Of a stretch of 64,000 bases of DNA, positions 23,461 to 37,416 are shown in pieces. The DNA comes from Sipunculus nudus. Taxonomy: Eukaryota > Annelida > Sipuncula > Golfingiida > Sipunculidae. The DNA is taken from contig CM049308.1 in the NCBI GenBank assembly GCA_026874595.1, positions 94,603,624 through 94,667,623 of the forward strand, written 5' to 3'. Under the pieces are notes generated by a model. That model saw only the letters and a list, made by a program, of their open reading frames with translations, was not told the origin of the DNA and made no database searches. Every line of letters begins with the position of its first letter. The stretch's first letter is position 1. The translations under genes and the position numbers were made by a program.

Positions 23461-26400
23461 TTGCTGGGTTTTCACTGTGAGGTAACTGCTATGGGTTTTA
23501 GACAGGATTATTTGATGGGTTTACACTGTGAGGTAACTGCTCTGGGTTTCAGGATAGATTTCATGGGTTTTCACTGTGAGGTAACTGCTATGGGTTTTAG
23601 ACAGGATTATTTGATGGGTTTACACTGTGAGGTAACTGCTCTGGGTTTCAGGATAGATTTCATGGGTTTTCACTGTCAGGTAACTGACCCAGGTTTTAGA
23701 CAGGATTATTTGATGGGTTTACACTGTGAGGTAACTGCTCTGGGTTTCAGGATAGATTTCATGGGTTTTCACTGTCAGGTAACTGACCCAGGTTTTAGAC
23801 AGGATTATTTGATGGGTTTACACTGTGAGGTAACTGCTCTGGGTTTCAGGATAGATTTCATGGGTTTTCACTGTCAGGTAACTGACCCAAGTTTTAGACA
23901 GGATTATTTGATGGGTTTACACTGTGAGGTAACTGCTCTGGGTTTCAGGATAGATTTCATGGGTTTTCACTGTCAGGTAACTGCTATGGGTTTTAGACAG
24001 GATTATTTGATGGGTTTACACTGTGAGGTAACTGCTCTGGGTTTCAGGATAGATTTCATGGGTTTTCACTGTCAGGTAACTGACCCAGGTTTTAGACAGG
24101 ATTATTTGATGGGTTTACACTGTGAGGTAACTGCTCTGGGTTTCAGGATAGATTTCATGGGTTTTCACTGTCAGGTAACTGACCCAGGTTTTAGACAGGA
24201 TTATTTGATGGGTTTACACTGTGAGGTAACTGCTCTGGGTTTCAGGATAGATCTCATGGGTTTTCACTTTCAGGTAACTGACCCAGGTTTTAGACAGGAT
24301 TATTTGATGGGTTTACACTGTGAGGTAACTGCTCTGGGTTTCAGGATAGATTTCATGGGTTTTCACTGTCAGGTAACTGACCCAGGTTTTAGACAGGATT
24401 ATTTGATGGGTTTACACTGTGAGGTAACTGCTCTGGGTTTCAGGATAGATTTCATGGGTTTTCACTGTCAGGTAACTGACCCAGGTTTTAGACAGGATTA
24501 TTTGATGGGTTTACACTGTGAGGTAACTGCTCTGGGATTCAGGATAGATTTCATGGGTTTTCACTGTCAGGTAACTGACCCAGGTTTTAGACAGGATTAT
24601 TTGATGGGTTTACACTGTGAGGTAACTGCTCTGGGTTTCAGGATAGATTTCATGGGTTTTCACTGTCAGGTAACTGACCCAGGTTTTAGACAGGATTATT
24701 TGATGGGTTTACACTGTGAGGTAACTGCTCTGGGTTTCAGGATAGATTTCATGGGTTTTCACTGTCAGGTAACTGACCCAGGTTTTAGACAGGATTATTT
24801 GATGGTTTTACACTGTGAGGTCACTGCCAATGATTTCAGGGAAGATTATTTAATGGGTTTTCACTTTGAGGTAACTGCTCTTGGTGTTCGGCAGGATTAT
24901 TTTATGGGTTTTCACTGTCAGGTAACTGACTCAGATTTTGAAGCAGGATTATTTGATGGGTTTTCACTGTGAGGTGACTGCTCTGGGTTTCAGGATAGAT
25001 TATTTCATGGGTTTTCACTGTGAGATAACTGTTCTGGGTATTTTGCAGGATTATTTCATGGGTTTTCACTGTGAGGTAACTGCTCTGGGTTTCAGGCAGG
25101 ATCATCATGGGTTTTCATGATGAGGTAACTGCCAATGATTTCAGGCAAGATTATTTGATGGGTTTTCACAGTGAGGTAACTGCCGATGATTTCACGCAAG
25201 ATTATTTAATGGGTTTTCATTGTGAGGTTACTGTTCTGGGCTTCAGGCGAAATCATTTCATGGGTTTTCTCTAGGAAGTAACTGCCCCAGTCTTAAGGTA
25301 GGATTATTTCATGGGTTTTCACTGTCAGGTAACTGACTCAGGTTTTAGACAGGATTATTTGATGGGTTTTCACTGTGAGGTAACTGACCCAGGTTTCAGG
25401 ATAGATTATTTCATGGGTTTTCACTGTGAGAAAACTGTTCTGGGTTTCAGGATAGATTTCATGGGTTTTCACTGTCAGGTAACTGACCCAGGTTTTAGAC
25501 AGGATTATTTGATGGGTTTACACTGTGAGGTAACTGCTCTGGGTTTCAGGATAGATTTCATGGGTTTACACTGTCAGGTAACTGACCCAGGTTTTAGACA
25601 GGATTATTTGATGGGTTTACACTGTGAGGTAACTGCTCTGGGTTTCAGGATAGATTTCATGGGTTTTCACTGTCAGGTAACTGACCCAGGTTTTAGACAG
25701 GATTATTTGATGGGTTAACACTGTGAGGTAACTGCTCTGGGTTTCAGGATAGATTTCATGGGTTTTCACTGTCAGGTAACTGACCCAGGTTTTAGACAGG
25801 ATTATTTGATGGGTTTACACTGTGAGGTAACTGCTCTGGGTTTCAGGATAGATTTCATGGGTTTTCACTGTCAGGTAACGGACCCAGGTTTTAGACAGGA
25901 TTATTTGATGGGTTTACCCTGTGAGGTAACTGCTCTGGGTTTCAGGATAGATTTCATGGGTTTTCACTGTCAGGTAACTGACCCAGGTTTTAGACAGGAT
26001 TATTTGATGGGTTTTCACTGTGAGGTAACTGCTCTGGGTTTCAGGATAGATTTCATGGGTTTTCACTGTCAGGTAACTGACTCAGGTTTTAGACAGGATT
26101 ATTTGATGGGTTTACACTGTGAGGTAACTACTCTGGGTTTCAGGATAGATTTCATGGGTTTTCACTGTCAGGTAACTGACTCAGGTTTTAGACAGGATTA
26201 TTTGATGGGTTTTCACTGTGAGGTAACTGCTCTGGGTTTCAGGATAGATTTCATGGGTTTTCACTGTCAGGTAACTGACCCAGGTTTTAGACAGGATTAT
26301 TTGATGGGTTTTCACTGTGAGGTAACTGCTCTGGGTTTCAGGATAGATTATTTCATGGGTTTTCACTGTCAGGTAACTGACCCAGGTTTTAGACAGGATA

Positions 26401-29400
26401 ATTTGATAGGTTTACACTGTGAGGTAACTGCTCTGGGTTTCAGGTTAGATTTCATGGGTTTTCACTGTCAGGTAACTGACCCAGGTTTTAGACAGGATTA
26501 TTTGATGGGTTTACACTGTGAGGTAACTGCTCTAGGTTTCAGGATAGATTTCATGGGTTTTCACTGTCAGGTAATTGACCCAGGTTTTAGACAGGATTAT
26601 TTGATGGGTTTACACTGTGAGGTTACTGCTCTGGGTATCAGGATAGATATCATGGGTTTTCACTGTCAGGTAACTGACTCAGGTTTTAGACAGGATTATT
26701 TGATGGGTTTACACTGTGAGGTAACTGCTCTGGGTTTCAGGATAGATTTCATGGGTTTTCACTGTCAGGTAACTGACTCAGGTTTTAGACAGGATTATTT
26801 GATGGGTTTACACTGTGAGGTAACTGCTCTGGGTTTCAGGATAGATTTCATGGGTTTTCACTGTCAGGTAACTGACCCAGGTTTTAGACAGGATTATTTG
26901 ATGGGTTTTCACTGTGAGGTAACTGCTCTGGGTTTCAGGATAGATTATTTCATGGGTTTTCACTGTGAGGTAACTGCTCTGGGTTTCAGGATAGATTATT
27001 TCATGGGTTTTCACTGTGAGGTAACTGTTCTGGGTAATTTGCAGGATTATTTCATGGGTTTTCACTGTGAGGTTACTGCTCTGGGTTTCAGGCAGGATTA
27101 TTTCATGGGTTTTCATGATGAGGTAACTGCCAATGATTTCAGGCAAGATTATTTGATGGGTTTTTACTCTGAGGTAACTGCCAATCATTTCAGGCAAGAT
27201 AATTTGATGGGTTTTTACTGCTGGGTTACTGCTCTGGGTTTCAGGATAGATTTCATGGGTTTTCACTGTCAGGTAACTGACCCAGGTTTTAGACAGGATT
27301 ATTTGATGGGTTTACACTGTGAGGTAACTGCTCTGGGTTTCAGGATAGATTTCATGGGTTTTCACTGTCAGGTAACTGACCCAGGTTTTAGACAGGATTA
27401 TTTGATGGTTTTACACTGTGAGGTCACTGCCAATGATTTCAGGGAAGATTATTTAATGGGTTTTCACTTTGAGGTAACTGCTCTTGGTGTTCGGCAGGAT
27501 TATTTTATGGGTTTTCACTGTCAGGTAACTGACTCAGATTTTGAAGCAGGATTATTTGATGGGTTTTCACTGTGAGGTGACTGCTCTGGGTTTCAGGATA
27601 GATTATTTCATGGGTTTTCACTGTGAGATAACTGTTCTGGGTATTTTGCAGGATTATTTCATGGGTTTTCACTGTGAGGTAACTGCTCTGGGTTTCAGGC
27701 AGGATCATCATGGGTTTTCATGATGAGGTAACTGCCAATGATTTCAGGCAAGATTATTTGATGGGTTTTCACAGTGAGGTAACTGCCGATGATTTCACGC
27801 AAGATTATTTAATGGGTTTTCATTGTGAGGTTACTGTTCTGGGCTTCAGGCGAAATCATTTCATGGGTTTTCTCTAGGAAGTAACTGCCCCAGTCTTAAG
27901 GTAGGATTATTTCATGGGTTTTCACTGTCAGGTAACTGACTCAGGTTTTAGACAGGATTATTTGATGGGTTTTCACTGTGAGGTAACTGACCCAGGTTTC
28001 AGGATAGATTATTTCATGGGTTTTCACTGTGAGAAAACTGTTCTGGGTTTCAGGATAGATTTCATGGGTTTTCACTGTCAGGTAACTGACCCAGGTTTTA
28101 GACAGGATTATTTGATGGGTTTACACTGTGAGGTAACTGCTCTGGGTTTCAGGATAGATTTCATGGGTTTACACTGTCAGGTAACTGACCCAGGTTTTAG
28201 ACAGGATTATTTGATGGGTTTACACTGTGAGGTAACTGCTCTGGGTTTCAGGATAGATTTCATGGGTTTTCACTGTCAGGTAACTGACCCAGGTTTTAGA
28301 CAGGATTATTTGATGGGTTAACACTGTGAGGTAACTGCTCTGGGTTTCAGGATAGATTTCATGGGTTTTCACTGTCAGGTAACTGACCCAGGTTTTAGAC
28401 AGGATTATTTGATGGGTTTACACTGTGAGGTAACTGCTCTGGGTTTCAGGATAGATTTCATGGGTTTTCACTGTCAGGTAACGGACCCAGGTTTTAGACA
28501 GGATTATTTGATGGGTTTACCCTGTGAGGTAACTGCTCTGGGTTTCAGGATAGATTTCATGGGTTTTCACTGTCAGGTAACTGACCCAGGTTTTAGACAG
28601 GATTATTTGATGGGTTTTCACTGTGAGGTAACTGCTCTGGGTTTCAGGATAGATTTCATGGGTTTTCACTGTCAGGTAACTGACTCAGGTTTTAGACAGG
28701 ATTATTTGATGGGTTTACACTGTGAGGTAACTGCTCTGGGTTTCAGGATAGATTTCATGGGTTTTCACTGTCAGGTAACTGACTCAGGTTTTAGACAGGA
28801 TTATTTGATGGGTTTTCACTGTGAGGTAACTGCTCTGGGTTTCAGGATAGATTTCATGGGTTTTCACTGTCAGGTAACTGACCCAGGTTTTAGACAGGAT
28901 TATTTGATGGGTTTTCACTGTGAGGTAACTGCTCTGGGTTTCAGGATAGATTATTTCATGGGTTTTCACTGTCAGGTAACTGACCCAGGTTTTAGACAGG
29001 ATAATTTGATAGGTTTACACTGTGAGGTAACTGCTCTGGGTTTCAGGTTAGATTTCATGGGTTTTCACTGTCAGGTAACTGACTCAGGTTTTAGACAGGA
29101 TTATTTGATGGGTTTACACTGTGAGGTAACTGCTCTGGGTTTCAGGATAGATTTCATGGGTTTTCACTGTCAGGTAACTGACCCAGGTTTTAGACAGGAT
29201 TATTTGATGGTTTTACACTGTGAGGTCACTGCCAATGATTTCAGGGAAGATTATTTAATGGGTTTTCACTTTGAGGTAACTGCTCTTGGTGTTCGGCAGG
29301 ATTATTTTATGGGTTTTCACTGTCAGGTAACTGACTCAGATTTTGAAGCAGGATTATTTGATGGGTTTTCACTGTGAGGTGACTGCTCTGGGTTTCAGGA

Positions 29401-32400
29401 TAGATTATTTCATGGGTTTTCACTGTGAGATAACTGTTCTGGGTATTTTGCAGGATTATTTCATGGGTTTTCACTGTGAGGTAACTGCTCTGGGTTTCAG
29501 GCAGGATCATCATGGGTTTTCATGATGAGGTAACTGCCAATGATTTCAGGCAAGATTATTTGATGGGTTTTCACAGTGAGGTAACTGCCGATGATTTCAC
29601 GCAAGATTATTTAATGGGTTTTCATTGTGAGGTTACTGTTCTGGGCTTCAGGCGAAATCATTTCATGGGTTTTCTCTAGGAAGTAACTGCCCCAGTCTTA
29701 AGGTAGGATTATTTCATGGGTTTTCACTGTCAGGTAACTGACTCAGGTTTTAGACAGGATTATTTGATGGGTTTTCACTGTGAGGTAACTGACCCAGGTT
29801 TCAGGATAGATTATTTCATGGGTTTTCACTGTGAGAAAACTGTTCTGGGTTTCAGGATAGATTTCATGGGTTTTCACTGTCAGGTAACTGACCCAGGTTT
29901 TAGACAGGATTATTTGATGGGTTTACACTGTGAGGTAACTGCTCTGGGTTTCAGGATAGATTTCATGGGTTTACACTGTCAGGTAACTGACCCAGGTTTT
30001 AGACAGGATTATTTGATGGGTTTACACTGTGAGGTAACTGCTCTGGGTTTCAGGATAGATTTCATGGGTTTTCACTGTCAGGTAACTGACCCAGGTTTTA
30101 GACAGGATTATTTGATGGGTTAACACTGTGAGGTAACTGCTCTGGGTTTCAGGATAGATTTCATGGGTTTTCACTGTCAGGTAACTGACCCAGGTTTTAG
30201 ACAGGATTATTTGATGGGTTTACACTGTGAGGTAACTGCTCTGGGTTTCAGGATAGATTTCATGGGTTTTCACTGTCAGGTAACGGACCCAGGTTTTAGA
30301 CAGGATTATTTGATGGGTTTACCCTGTGAGGTAACTGCTCTGGGTTTCAGGATAGATTTCATGGGTTTTCACTGTCAGGTAACTGACCCAGGTTTTAGAC
30401 AGGATTATTTGATGGGTTTTCACTGTGAGGTAACTGCTCTGGGTTTCAGGATAGATTTCATGGGTTTTCACTGTCAGGTAACTGACTCAGGTTTTAGACA
30501 GGATTATTTGATGGGTTTACACTGTGAGGTAACTGCTCTGGGTTTCAGGATAGATTTCATGGGTTTTCACTGTCAGGTAACTGACTCAGGTTTTAGACAG
30601 GATTATTTGATGGGTTTTCACTGTGAGGTAACTGCTCTGGGTTTCAGGATAGATTTCATGGGTTTTCACTGTCAGGTAACTGACCCAGGTTTTAGACAGG
30701 ATTATTTGATGGGTTTTCACTGTGAGGTAACTGCTCTGGGTTTCAGGATAGATTATTTCATGGGTTTTCACTGTCAGGTAACTGACCCAGGTTTTAGACA
30801 GGATAATTTGATAGGTTTACACTGTGAGGTAACTGCTCTGGGTTTCAGGTTAGATTTCATGGGTTTTCACTGTCAGGTAACTGACCCAGGTTTTAGACAG
30901 GATTATTTGATGGGTTTACACTGTGAGGTAACTGCTCTAGGTTTCAGGATAGATTTCATGGGTTTTCACTGTCAGGTAATTGACCCAGGTTTTAGACAGG
31001 ATTATTTGATGGGTTTACACTGTGAGGTTACTGCTCTGGGTATCAGGATAGATATCATGGGTTTTCACTGTCAGGTAACTGACTCAGGTTTTAGACAGGA
31101 TTATTTGATGGGTTTACACTGTGAGGTAACTGCTCTGGGTTTCAGGATAGATTTCATGGGTTTTCACTGTCAGGTAACTGACTCAGGTTTTAGACAGGAT
31201 TATTTGATGGGTTTACACTGTGAGGTAACTGCTCTGGGTTTCAGGATAGATTTCATGGGTTTTCACTGTCAGGTAACGGACCCAGGTTTTAGACAGGATT
31301 ATTTGATGGGTTTACCCTGTGAGGTAACTGCTCTGGGTTTCAGGATAGATTTCATGGGTTTTCACTGTCAGGTAACTGACCCAGGTTTTAGACAGGATTA
31401 TTTGATGGGTTTTCACTGTGAGGTAACTGCTCTGGGTTTCAGGATAGATTTCATGGGTTTTCACTGTCAGGTAACTGACTCAGGTTTTAGACAGGATTAT
31501 TTGATGGGTTTACACTGTGAGGTAACTGCTCTGGGTTTCAGGATAGATTTCATGGGTTTTCACTGTCAGGTAACTGACTCAGGTTTTAGACAGGATTATT
31601 TGATGGGTTTTCACTGTGAGGTAACTGCTCTGGGTTTCAGGATAGATTTCATGGGTTTTCACTGTCAGGTAACTGACCCAGGTTTTAGACAGGATTATTT
31701 GATGGGTTTTCACTGTGAGGTAACTGCTCTGGGTTTCAGGATAGATTATTTCATGGGTTTTCACTGTCAGGTAACTGACCCAGGTTTTAGACAGGATAAT
31801 TTGATAGGTTTACACTGTGAGGTAACTGCTCTGGGTTTCAGGTTAGATTTCATGGGTTTTCACTGTCAGGTAACTGACCCAGGTTTTAGACAGGATTATT
31901 TGATGGGTTTACACTGTGAGGTAACTGCTCTAGGTTTCAGGATAGATTTCATGGGTTTTCACTGTCAGGTAATTGACCCAGGTTTTAGACAGGATTATTT
32001 GATGGGTTTACACTGTGAGGTTACTGCTCTGGGTATCAGGATAGATATCATGGGTTTTCACTGTCAGGTAACTGACTCAGGTTTTAGACAGGATTATTTG
32101 ATGGGTTTACACTGTGAGGTAACTGCTCTGGGTTTCAGGATAGATTTCATGGGTTTTCACTGTCAGGTAACTGACTCAGGTTTTAGACAGGATTATTTGA
32201 TGGGTTTACACTGTGAGGTAACTGCTCTGGGTTTCAGGATAGATTTCATGGGTTTTCACTGTCAGGTAACTGACCCAGGTTTTAGACAGGATTATTTGAT
32301 GGGTTTTCACTGTGAGGTAACTGCTCTGGGTTTCAGGATAGATTATTTCATGGGTTTTCACTGTGAGGTAACTGCTCTGGGTTTCAGGATAGATTATTTC

Positions 32401-34765
32401 ATGGGTTTTCACTGTGAGGTAACTGTTCTGGGTAATTTGCAGGATTATTTCATGGGTTTTCACTGTGAGGTTACTGCTCTGGGTTTCAGGCAGGATTATT
32501 TCATGGGTTTTCATGATGAGGTAACTGCCAATGATTTCAGGCAAGATTATTTGATGGGTTTTTACTCTGAGGTAACTGCCAATCATTTCAGGCAAGATAA
32601 TTTGATGGGTTTTTACTGCTGGGTTACTGCTCTGGGTTTCAGGATAGATTTCATGGGTTTTCACTGTCAGGTAATTGACCCAGGTTTTAGACAGGATTAT
32701 TTGATGGGTTTACACTGTGAGGTTACTGCTCTGGGTATCAGGATAGATATCATGGGTTTTCACTGTCAGGTAACTGACTCAGGTTTTAGACAGGATTATT
32801 TGATGGGTTTACACTGTGAGGTAACTGCTCTGGGTTTCAGGATAGATTTCATGGGTTTTCACTGTCAGGTAATTGACCCAGGTTTTAGACAGGATTATTT
32901 GATGGGTTTACACTGTGAGGTTACTGCTCTGGGTATCAGGATAGATATCATGGGTTTTCACTGTCAGGTAACTGACTCAGGTTTTAGACAGGATTATTTG
33001 ATGGGTTTACACTGTGAGGTAACTGCTCTGGGTTTCAGGATAGATTTCATGGGTTTTCACTGTCAGGTAACTGACTCAGGTTTTAGACAGGATTATTTGA
33101 TGGGTTTTCACTGTGAGGTAACTGCTCTGGGTTTCAGGATAGATTTCATGGGTTTTCACTGTCAGGTAACTGACCCAGGTTTTAGACAGGATTATTTGAT
33201 GGGTTTTCACTGTGAGGTAACTGCTCTGGGTTTCAGGATAGATTATTTCATGGGTTTTCACTGTGAGGTAACTGCTCTGGGTTTCAGGATAGATTATTTC
33301 ATGGGTTTTCACTGTGAGGTAACTGTTCTGGGTAATTTGCAGGATTATTTCATGGGTTTTCACTGTGAGGTTACTGCTCTGGGTTTCAGGCAGGATTATT
33401 TCATGGGTTTTCATGATGAGGTAACTGCCAATGATTTCAGGCAAGATTATTTGATGGGTTTTTACTCTGAGGTAACTGCCAATCATTTCAGGCAAGATAA
33501 TTTGATGGGTTTTTACTGCTGGGTTACTGCTCTGGGTTTCAGGATAGATTTCATGGGTTTTCACTGTCAGGTAATTGACCCAGGTTTTAGACAGGATTAT
33601 TTGATGGGTTTACACTGTGAGGTTACTGCTCTGGGTATCAGGATAGATATCATGGGTTTTCACTGTCAGGTAACTGACTCAGGTTTTAGACAGGATTATT
33701 TGATGGGTTTACACTGTGAGGTAACTGCTCTGGGTTTCAGGATAGATTTCATGGGTTTTCACTGTCAGGTAACTGACTCAGGTTTTAGACAGGATTATTT
33801 GATGGGTTTTCACTGTGAGGTAACTGCTCTGGGTTTCAGGATAGATTTCATGGGTTTTCACTGTCAGGTAACTGACCCAGGTTTTAGACAGGATTATTTG
33901 ATGGGTTTTCACTGTGAGGTAACTGCTCTGGGTTTCAGGATAGATTATTTCATGGGTTTTCACTGTGAGGTAACTGTTCTGGGTAATTTGCAGGATTATT
34001 TCATGGGTTTTCACTGTGAGGTTACTGCTCTGGGTTTCAGGCAGGATTATTTCATGGGTTTTCATGATGAGGTAACTGCCAATGATTTCAGGCAAGATTA
34101 TTTGATGGGTTTTTACTCTGAGGTAACTGCCAATCATTTCAGGCAAGATAATTTGATGGGTTTTTACTGCTGGGTTTCTGCTCTGGCTTTGAGGCAAGAT
34201 TATTTCATTGGTTTTCACTGTGAGGTTACTGTCCAGGATTTCAGGCAAGATTATTTGATGGGTTTTCACTGTGAGGTTACTGTTCTGGGCTTCAGGCGAG
34301 ATTATTTCATTGGTTTTCTCTAGGAAGTAACTGCCCCAGTCTTAAGGTAGGATTATTTCATGGGTTTTCACTGTTAGGTTACTGCTTTGGGTTTTAGGCC
34401 AGATAATTTTATGGGTTTTCACTGTGGGGTTACTGCTCTGGGTTGCAGGCAAGGTTATTTTATGGGTTTTCCCTAGGGGGTAACTTCCCCAGGCTTAGGT
34501 AGGATCATTTCATGAGTTTTCACTGTTAGGTAACTGATCTGGGTTTTAGGTAGGATCATTTCATGGGTTTTCACTGTGGGGTTACTGTTCTGGGCTTCAG
34601 GCAATATTATTTGATAGGTTTTCAATGTCAGGTAACTGCCCTGGGTTTCAGTGAGGGATTATTTCATGGGTTTTTACTGTGAGGTAACTGCTCTGGGTTT
34701 CAATGCAGGATTATCTCATGGGTTTTCACTGTGAGGTAATGAACCTAGGTTTCAATGCATGATTT
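23461..34765. repeat. 11-kb minisatellite of 51+48 bp dimers with higher-order duplications
   Basis: The basic unit is a 48-51 bp monomer starting ATGGGTTTTCACTGTCAGGT or ATGGGTTTACACTGTGAGGT. Over most of the array a 51-bp and a 48-bp form alternate as a 99-bp dimer. Both lengths are multiples of three, so the plus strand stays open for long stretches, up to 1386 codons at 30163-34323, as a 33-residue period MGFHCQVTDPGFRQDYL + MGLHCEVTALGFRIDF. The minus strand is open in places too. Differences between copies are mainly amino-acid-changing, there is no signal peptide or independent start, and units degrade at the right end. I therefore treat the frames as artefacts. Large blocks recur at 2603, 1802, 993, 900 and 651 bp. 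Confidence 0.95.
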
Positions 34766-35020
34766 GTATTTATTTACGGATATTCTAGAAACTAACCGCA
34801 CATATTACAAGTTAATGTAGTACTCAGTGAATTAGCACTACAATGGTCCCCCCTTCCAGCAAACAACATCTCTGCCAAAGAAACTAGAATACGGGTAGTC
34901 GACAAGCGACTTCGTATATCCGCCGAAATCAGAGTGGGACAGATGAAGTGAGGCATGGATTGAGTAACAAGGGGAAATAGAGTGAGGTGTGTTGCATATT
35001 AGCATGGATGTCTGCAGCTG
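34766..35020. other. Unassigned DNA between two arrays
   Basis: No supported feature. Confidence 0.4.
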
Positions 35021-36350
35021 AAATGTGTATGTAGGTTGTGCCACCTACCACAAAATCCAGAAAGCTATCAAAGTTGTAAACAAATGCAAAAAGTCAAACC
35101 ATTGCCGAGGTGCAGGTGGCGCCACCAGTTTTGCGTATGATAAAGAGCTATGTAAGATCTATATACATGCAAAATTTTGGCCCAATCCGTCAAACGGTTC
35201 CCGAGATATTAGCCTGGATGTTTGCAGCATAAACATAAATGTAGGTGGCGCCACCTGCCACAAAATCCAGAAAGCTATCCAAGATGTATAAACCTGCAAA
35301 ATTTTAGGCAGAAAAGTCAAACCAGTGCAAAGATAGGAGTAATTTTATCCCATGGCAGACAAACAGACGAACGGTGTGCAAAAAAAGATTGCAGGTGGCG
35401 CCACCAGTTTTGCGTATGATAAAGAGATATGTAAGATCTACATACATGCAAAATTTTGGCCCAATTGGTCAAACGGTTCCCGAGATATAAGCCTGGATGT
35501 CTGCAAAGTAAACATAAATGTAGGTGGCGCCACCTGCCACAAAATTCAGAAAGCTATCCAGGATGTATGAACCTGCAAAATTTTTGGCAGATAAGTCAAA
35601 CCAGTGCAAAGATAGGAGTGATTTTATCCCATGGCAGACAAACAGACGAACGGTGTGCAAAAAAGAATGCAGGTGGCGCCACCAGTTTTGCGTATGATAG
35701 AGCTACGTAAGATCTATACACATGCAAAATTTTGGCCCAATCGGTCAAATGATTCCCATGATTTAAGCCTGGATGTTTGCAGCATAAACATAAATGTAGG
35801 TGGCGCCACCTGCCACAAAATCCAGAAAGCTATCAAAGAGGTATAAACCTGCAAAATTTTAGGCAGATAAGTCAAACCAGTGCAAAGATAGGAGTGATTT
35901 TATCCAATGGCAGACAAACAGACGGACGGTGTGCAAAAATGATTGCAGGTGGTGCCACCAGTTTTGCGTATGATAAAGAGCTATGTGAGATCTATGCAAA
36001 ATTTTGGCCCAATCGGTAGAACGGTTCCTGAGATATGAGCTTGGATGTCTGCAGCATAAACGTGAATGTAGGTGGCCCCACCTGTAATAAAATCAAGAAA
36101 GCTGTCCAGGATGTATACACATGCAAAATTTCAGGTGGATAAGTCCATTCAATGCAGAGATATGAGTAATTTATCCCAAGGCAGATGAACAGATGGACAC
36201 TGTGCAAAAAATGGTTGCATGTGGTGCCACCATTTTTTATGTATGTTATAAAGCTATCCAAGGGCTACATTTGTGCAAACATTTTTTCTGGATCGGTCAA
36301 ACGGTTTCCGAGATATGTGGGTTAATGTGTCATAACAGACGCACAGATGG
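35021..36350. repeat. About 277-bp tandem repeat with GGTGGCGCCACC palindromes
   Basis: Four to five units. Each has two palindromic cores: one in the phrase CAGGTGGCGCCACCAGTTTT (35107, 35394, 35671, 35946), the other in TAGGTGGCGCCACCTGCCAC (35244, 35521, 35798; degenerate at 36069). Between them lie GATCTATATACATGCAAAAT-type and GGTTCCCGAGATAT phrases, with GACAAACAGACGAACGGTGT before the next unit. The nine short frames listed by eye on both strands are shadows. The last units, to 36350, are more diverged. Confidence 0.9.
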
Positions 36351-37416
36351 ACGCAGAGCACAGAGGAAAGGTCAGAGGTCAAAACAAAATCGGGGCGCAG
36401 CAGTTCACATGTGACCCGAACATAATCCCTGGTTTCGTAAAATTCCGCCCAGGGGTTATGGAGGAGTTCTCCGGACACCTACGCAGCGGCGGCGGCCGGC
36501 TGAAAACATAGTATCCGCAAAACTCTGTTTTGGCAGATACAAAAATGGTCCGTAACTGCAGGTGGTCATTTGAGCAAGGAACATGTAATCTGACCTAAGA
36601 TGGCTGTTGCAACAAATTTTTTCAAGATAGTGGCCATCTTGCTCATCGCTGGATTGATGTTGTGATTTGACATTTTTCAAAATGTTTTAAATAAAGAAAT
36701 TATACAAAGATGTTTAATAAAGATTTGTTACTCAAATTTAAGTATGCTTTCTTTTATCCTGAAAAAGACATCTGACATTGTTTTGACATCATGCAATTTG
36801 ACATGGATTCCTCAGACCTTGTGCCACAAGCAGAAAAAAAAAACAATTTACAAGTAAATATTACATGGGGAATAAATACATAAAGAAATGCAAGAATTCA
36901 GTCAGAATTTTTTCCATCAGACTTCCGACCAGATTTTTTGGTCAGACTTCATTATATTTTCACATATTCAATAATAAATCTGTGTGCTGTTTATGTCAGT
37001 CAATTTGTCACAAACATGTGTCTACTGCAAGGCACAAGAAAAGGTGGCCAAGAAGGTGGCCCTGGTAAGAATATGGCCATATTATGCACGGTAGGAGCAC
37101 CAACAGGGCCATCATCACCGCCAACAACTACACTGCTGTTATTACCCTATTATTGCTGGTTCATATAATGGCCAGTCTCTAATGGCCTTACAAAGCAGGT
37201 GAAATTGTTACTTTTGACCCAAAATTGGTAGTCAGTAGTCACATATGGCAGATGGTCAGTTGGTCAAGGGACCTTAAAACTGTTCACTTGATCTCTTGAT
37301 TAGTGAGTCCCTCGCACCAGGGACCTCTCTATTTTCATTTGCTCTATACCATATTTTGCCACTATTATATGCTATACATTGACTTTTTATCACTGTAATC
37401 ACTAGGCAGTACTGAC
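36351..37416. other. Unassigned intron DNA
   Basis: A GC-rich patch (CGCAGCGGCGGCGGCCGGC) lies at 36482-36500. Frames at 36456-36680 (minus) and 36865-37168 (plus) lack splice or family support. Presumed first intron of the minus-strand gene starting at 37506. Confidence 0.35.

Noticed and set aside
30163-34323. 1386-codon open frame, plus strand, as a giant repeat protein gene
   Set aside because: It exists because the monomers are 48 and 51 bp. Starts lie inside repeats, amino-acid-changing differences dominate between copies, and no unique domain or splice context is attached.
23461-34765. CRISPR array
   Set aside because: The repeats are contiguous 48-51 bp units without unique spacers, in a eukaryotic setting.
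35025-36480. Several overlapping frames with GGATSFAYDKE and HAKFWPN peptides
   Set aside because: They are translations of the 277-bp repeat in different frames; neighbouring units shift frame, so there is no continuous protein.
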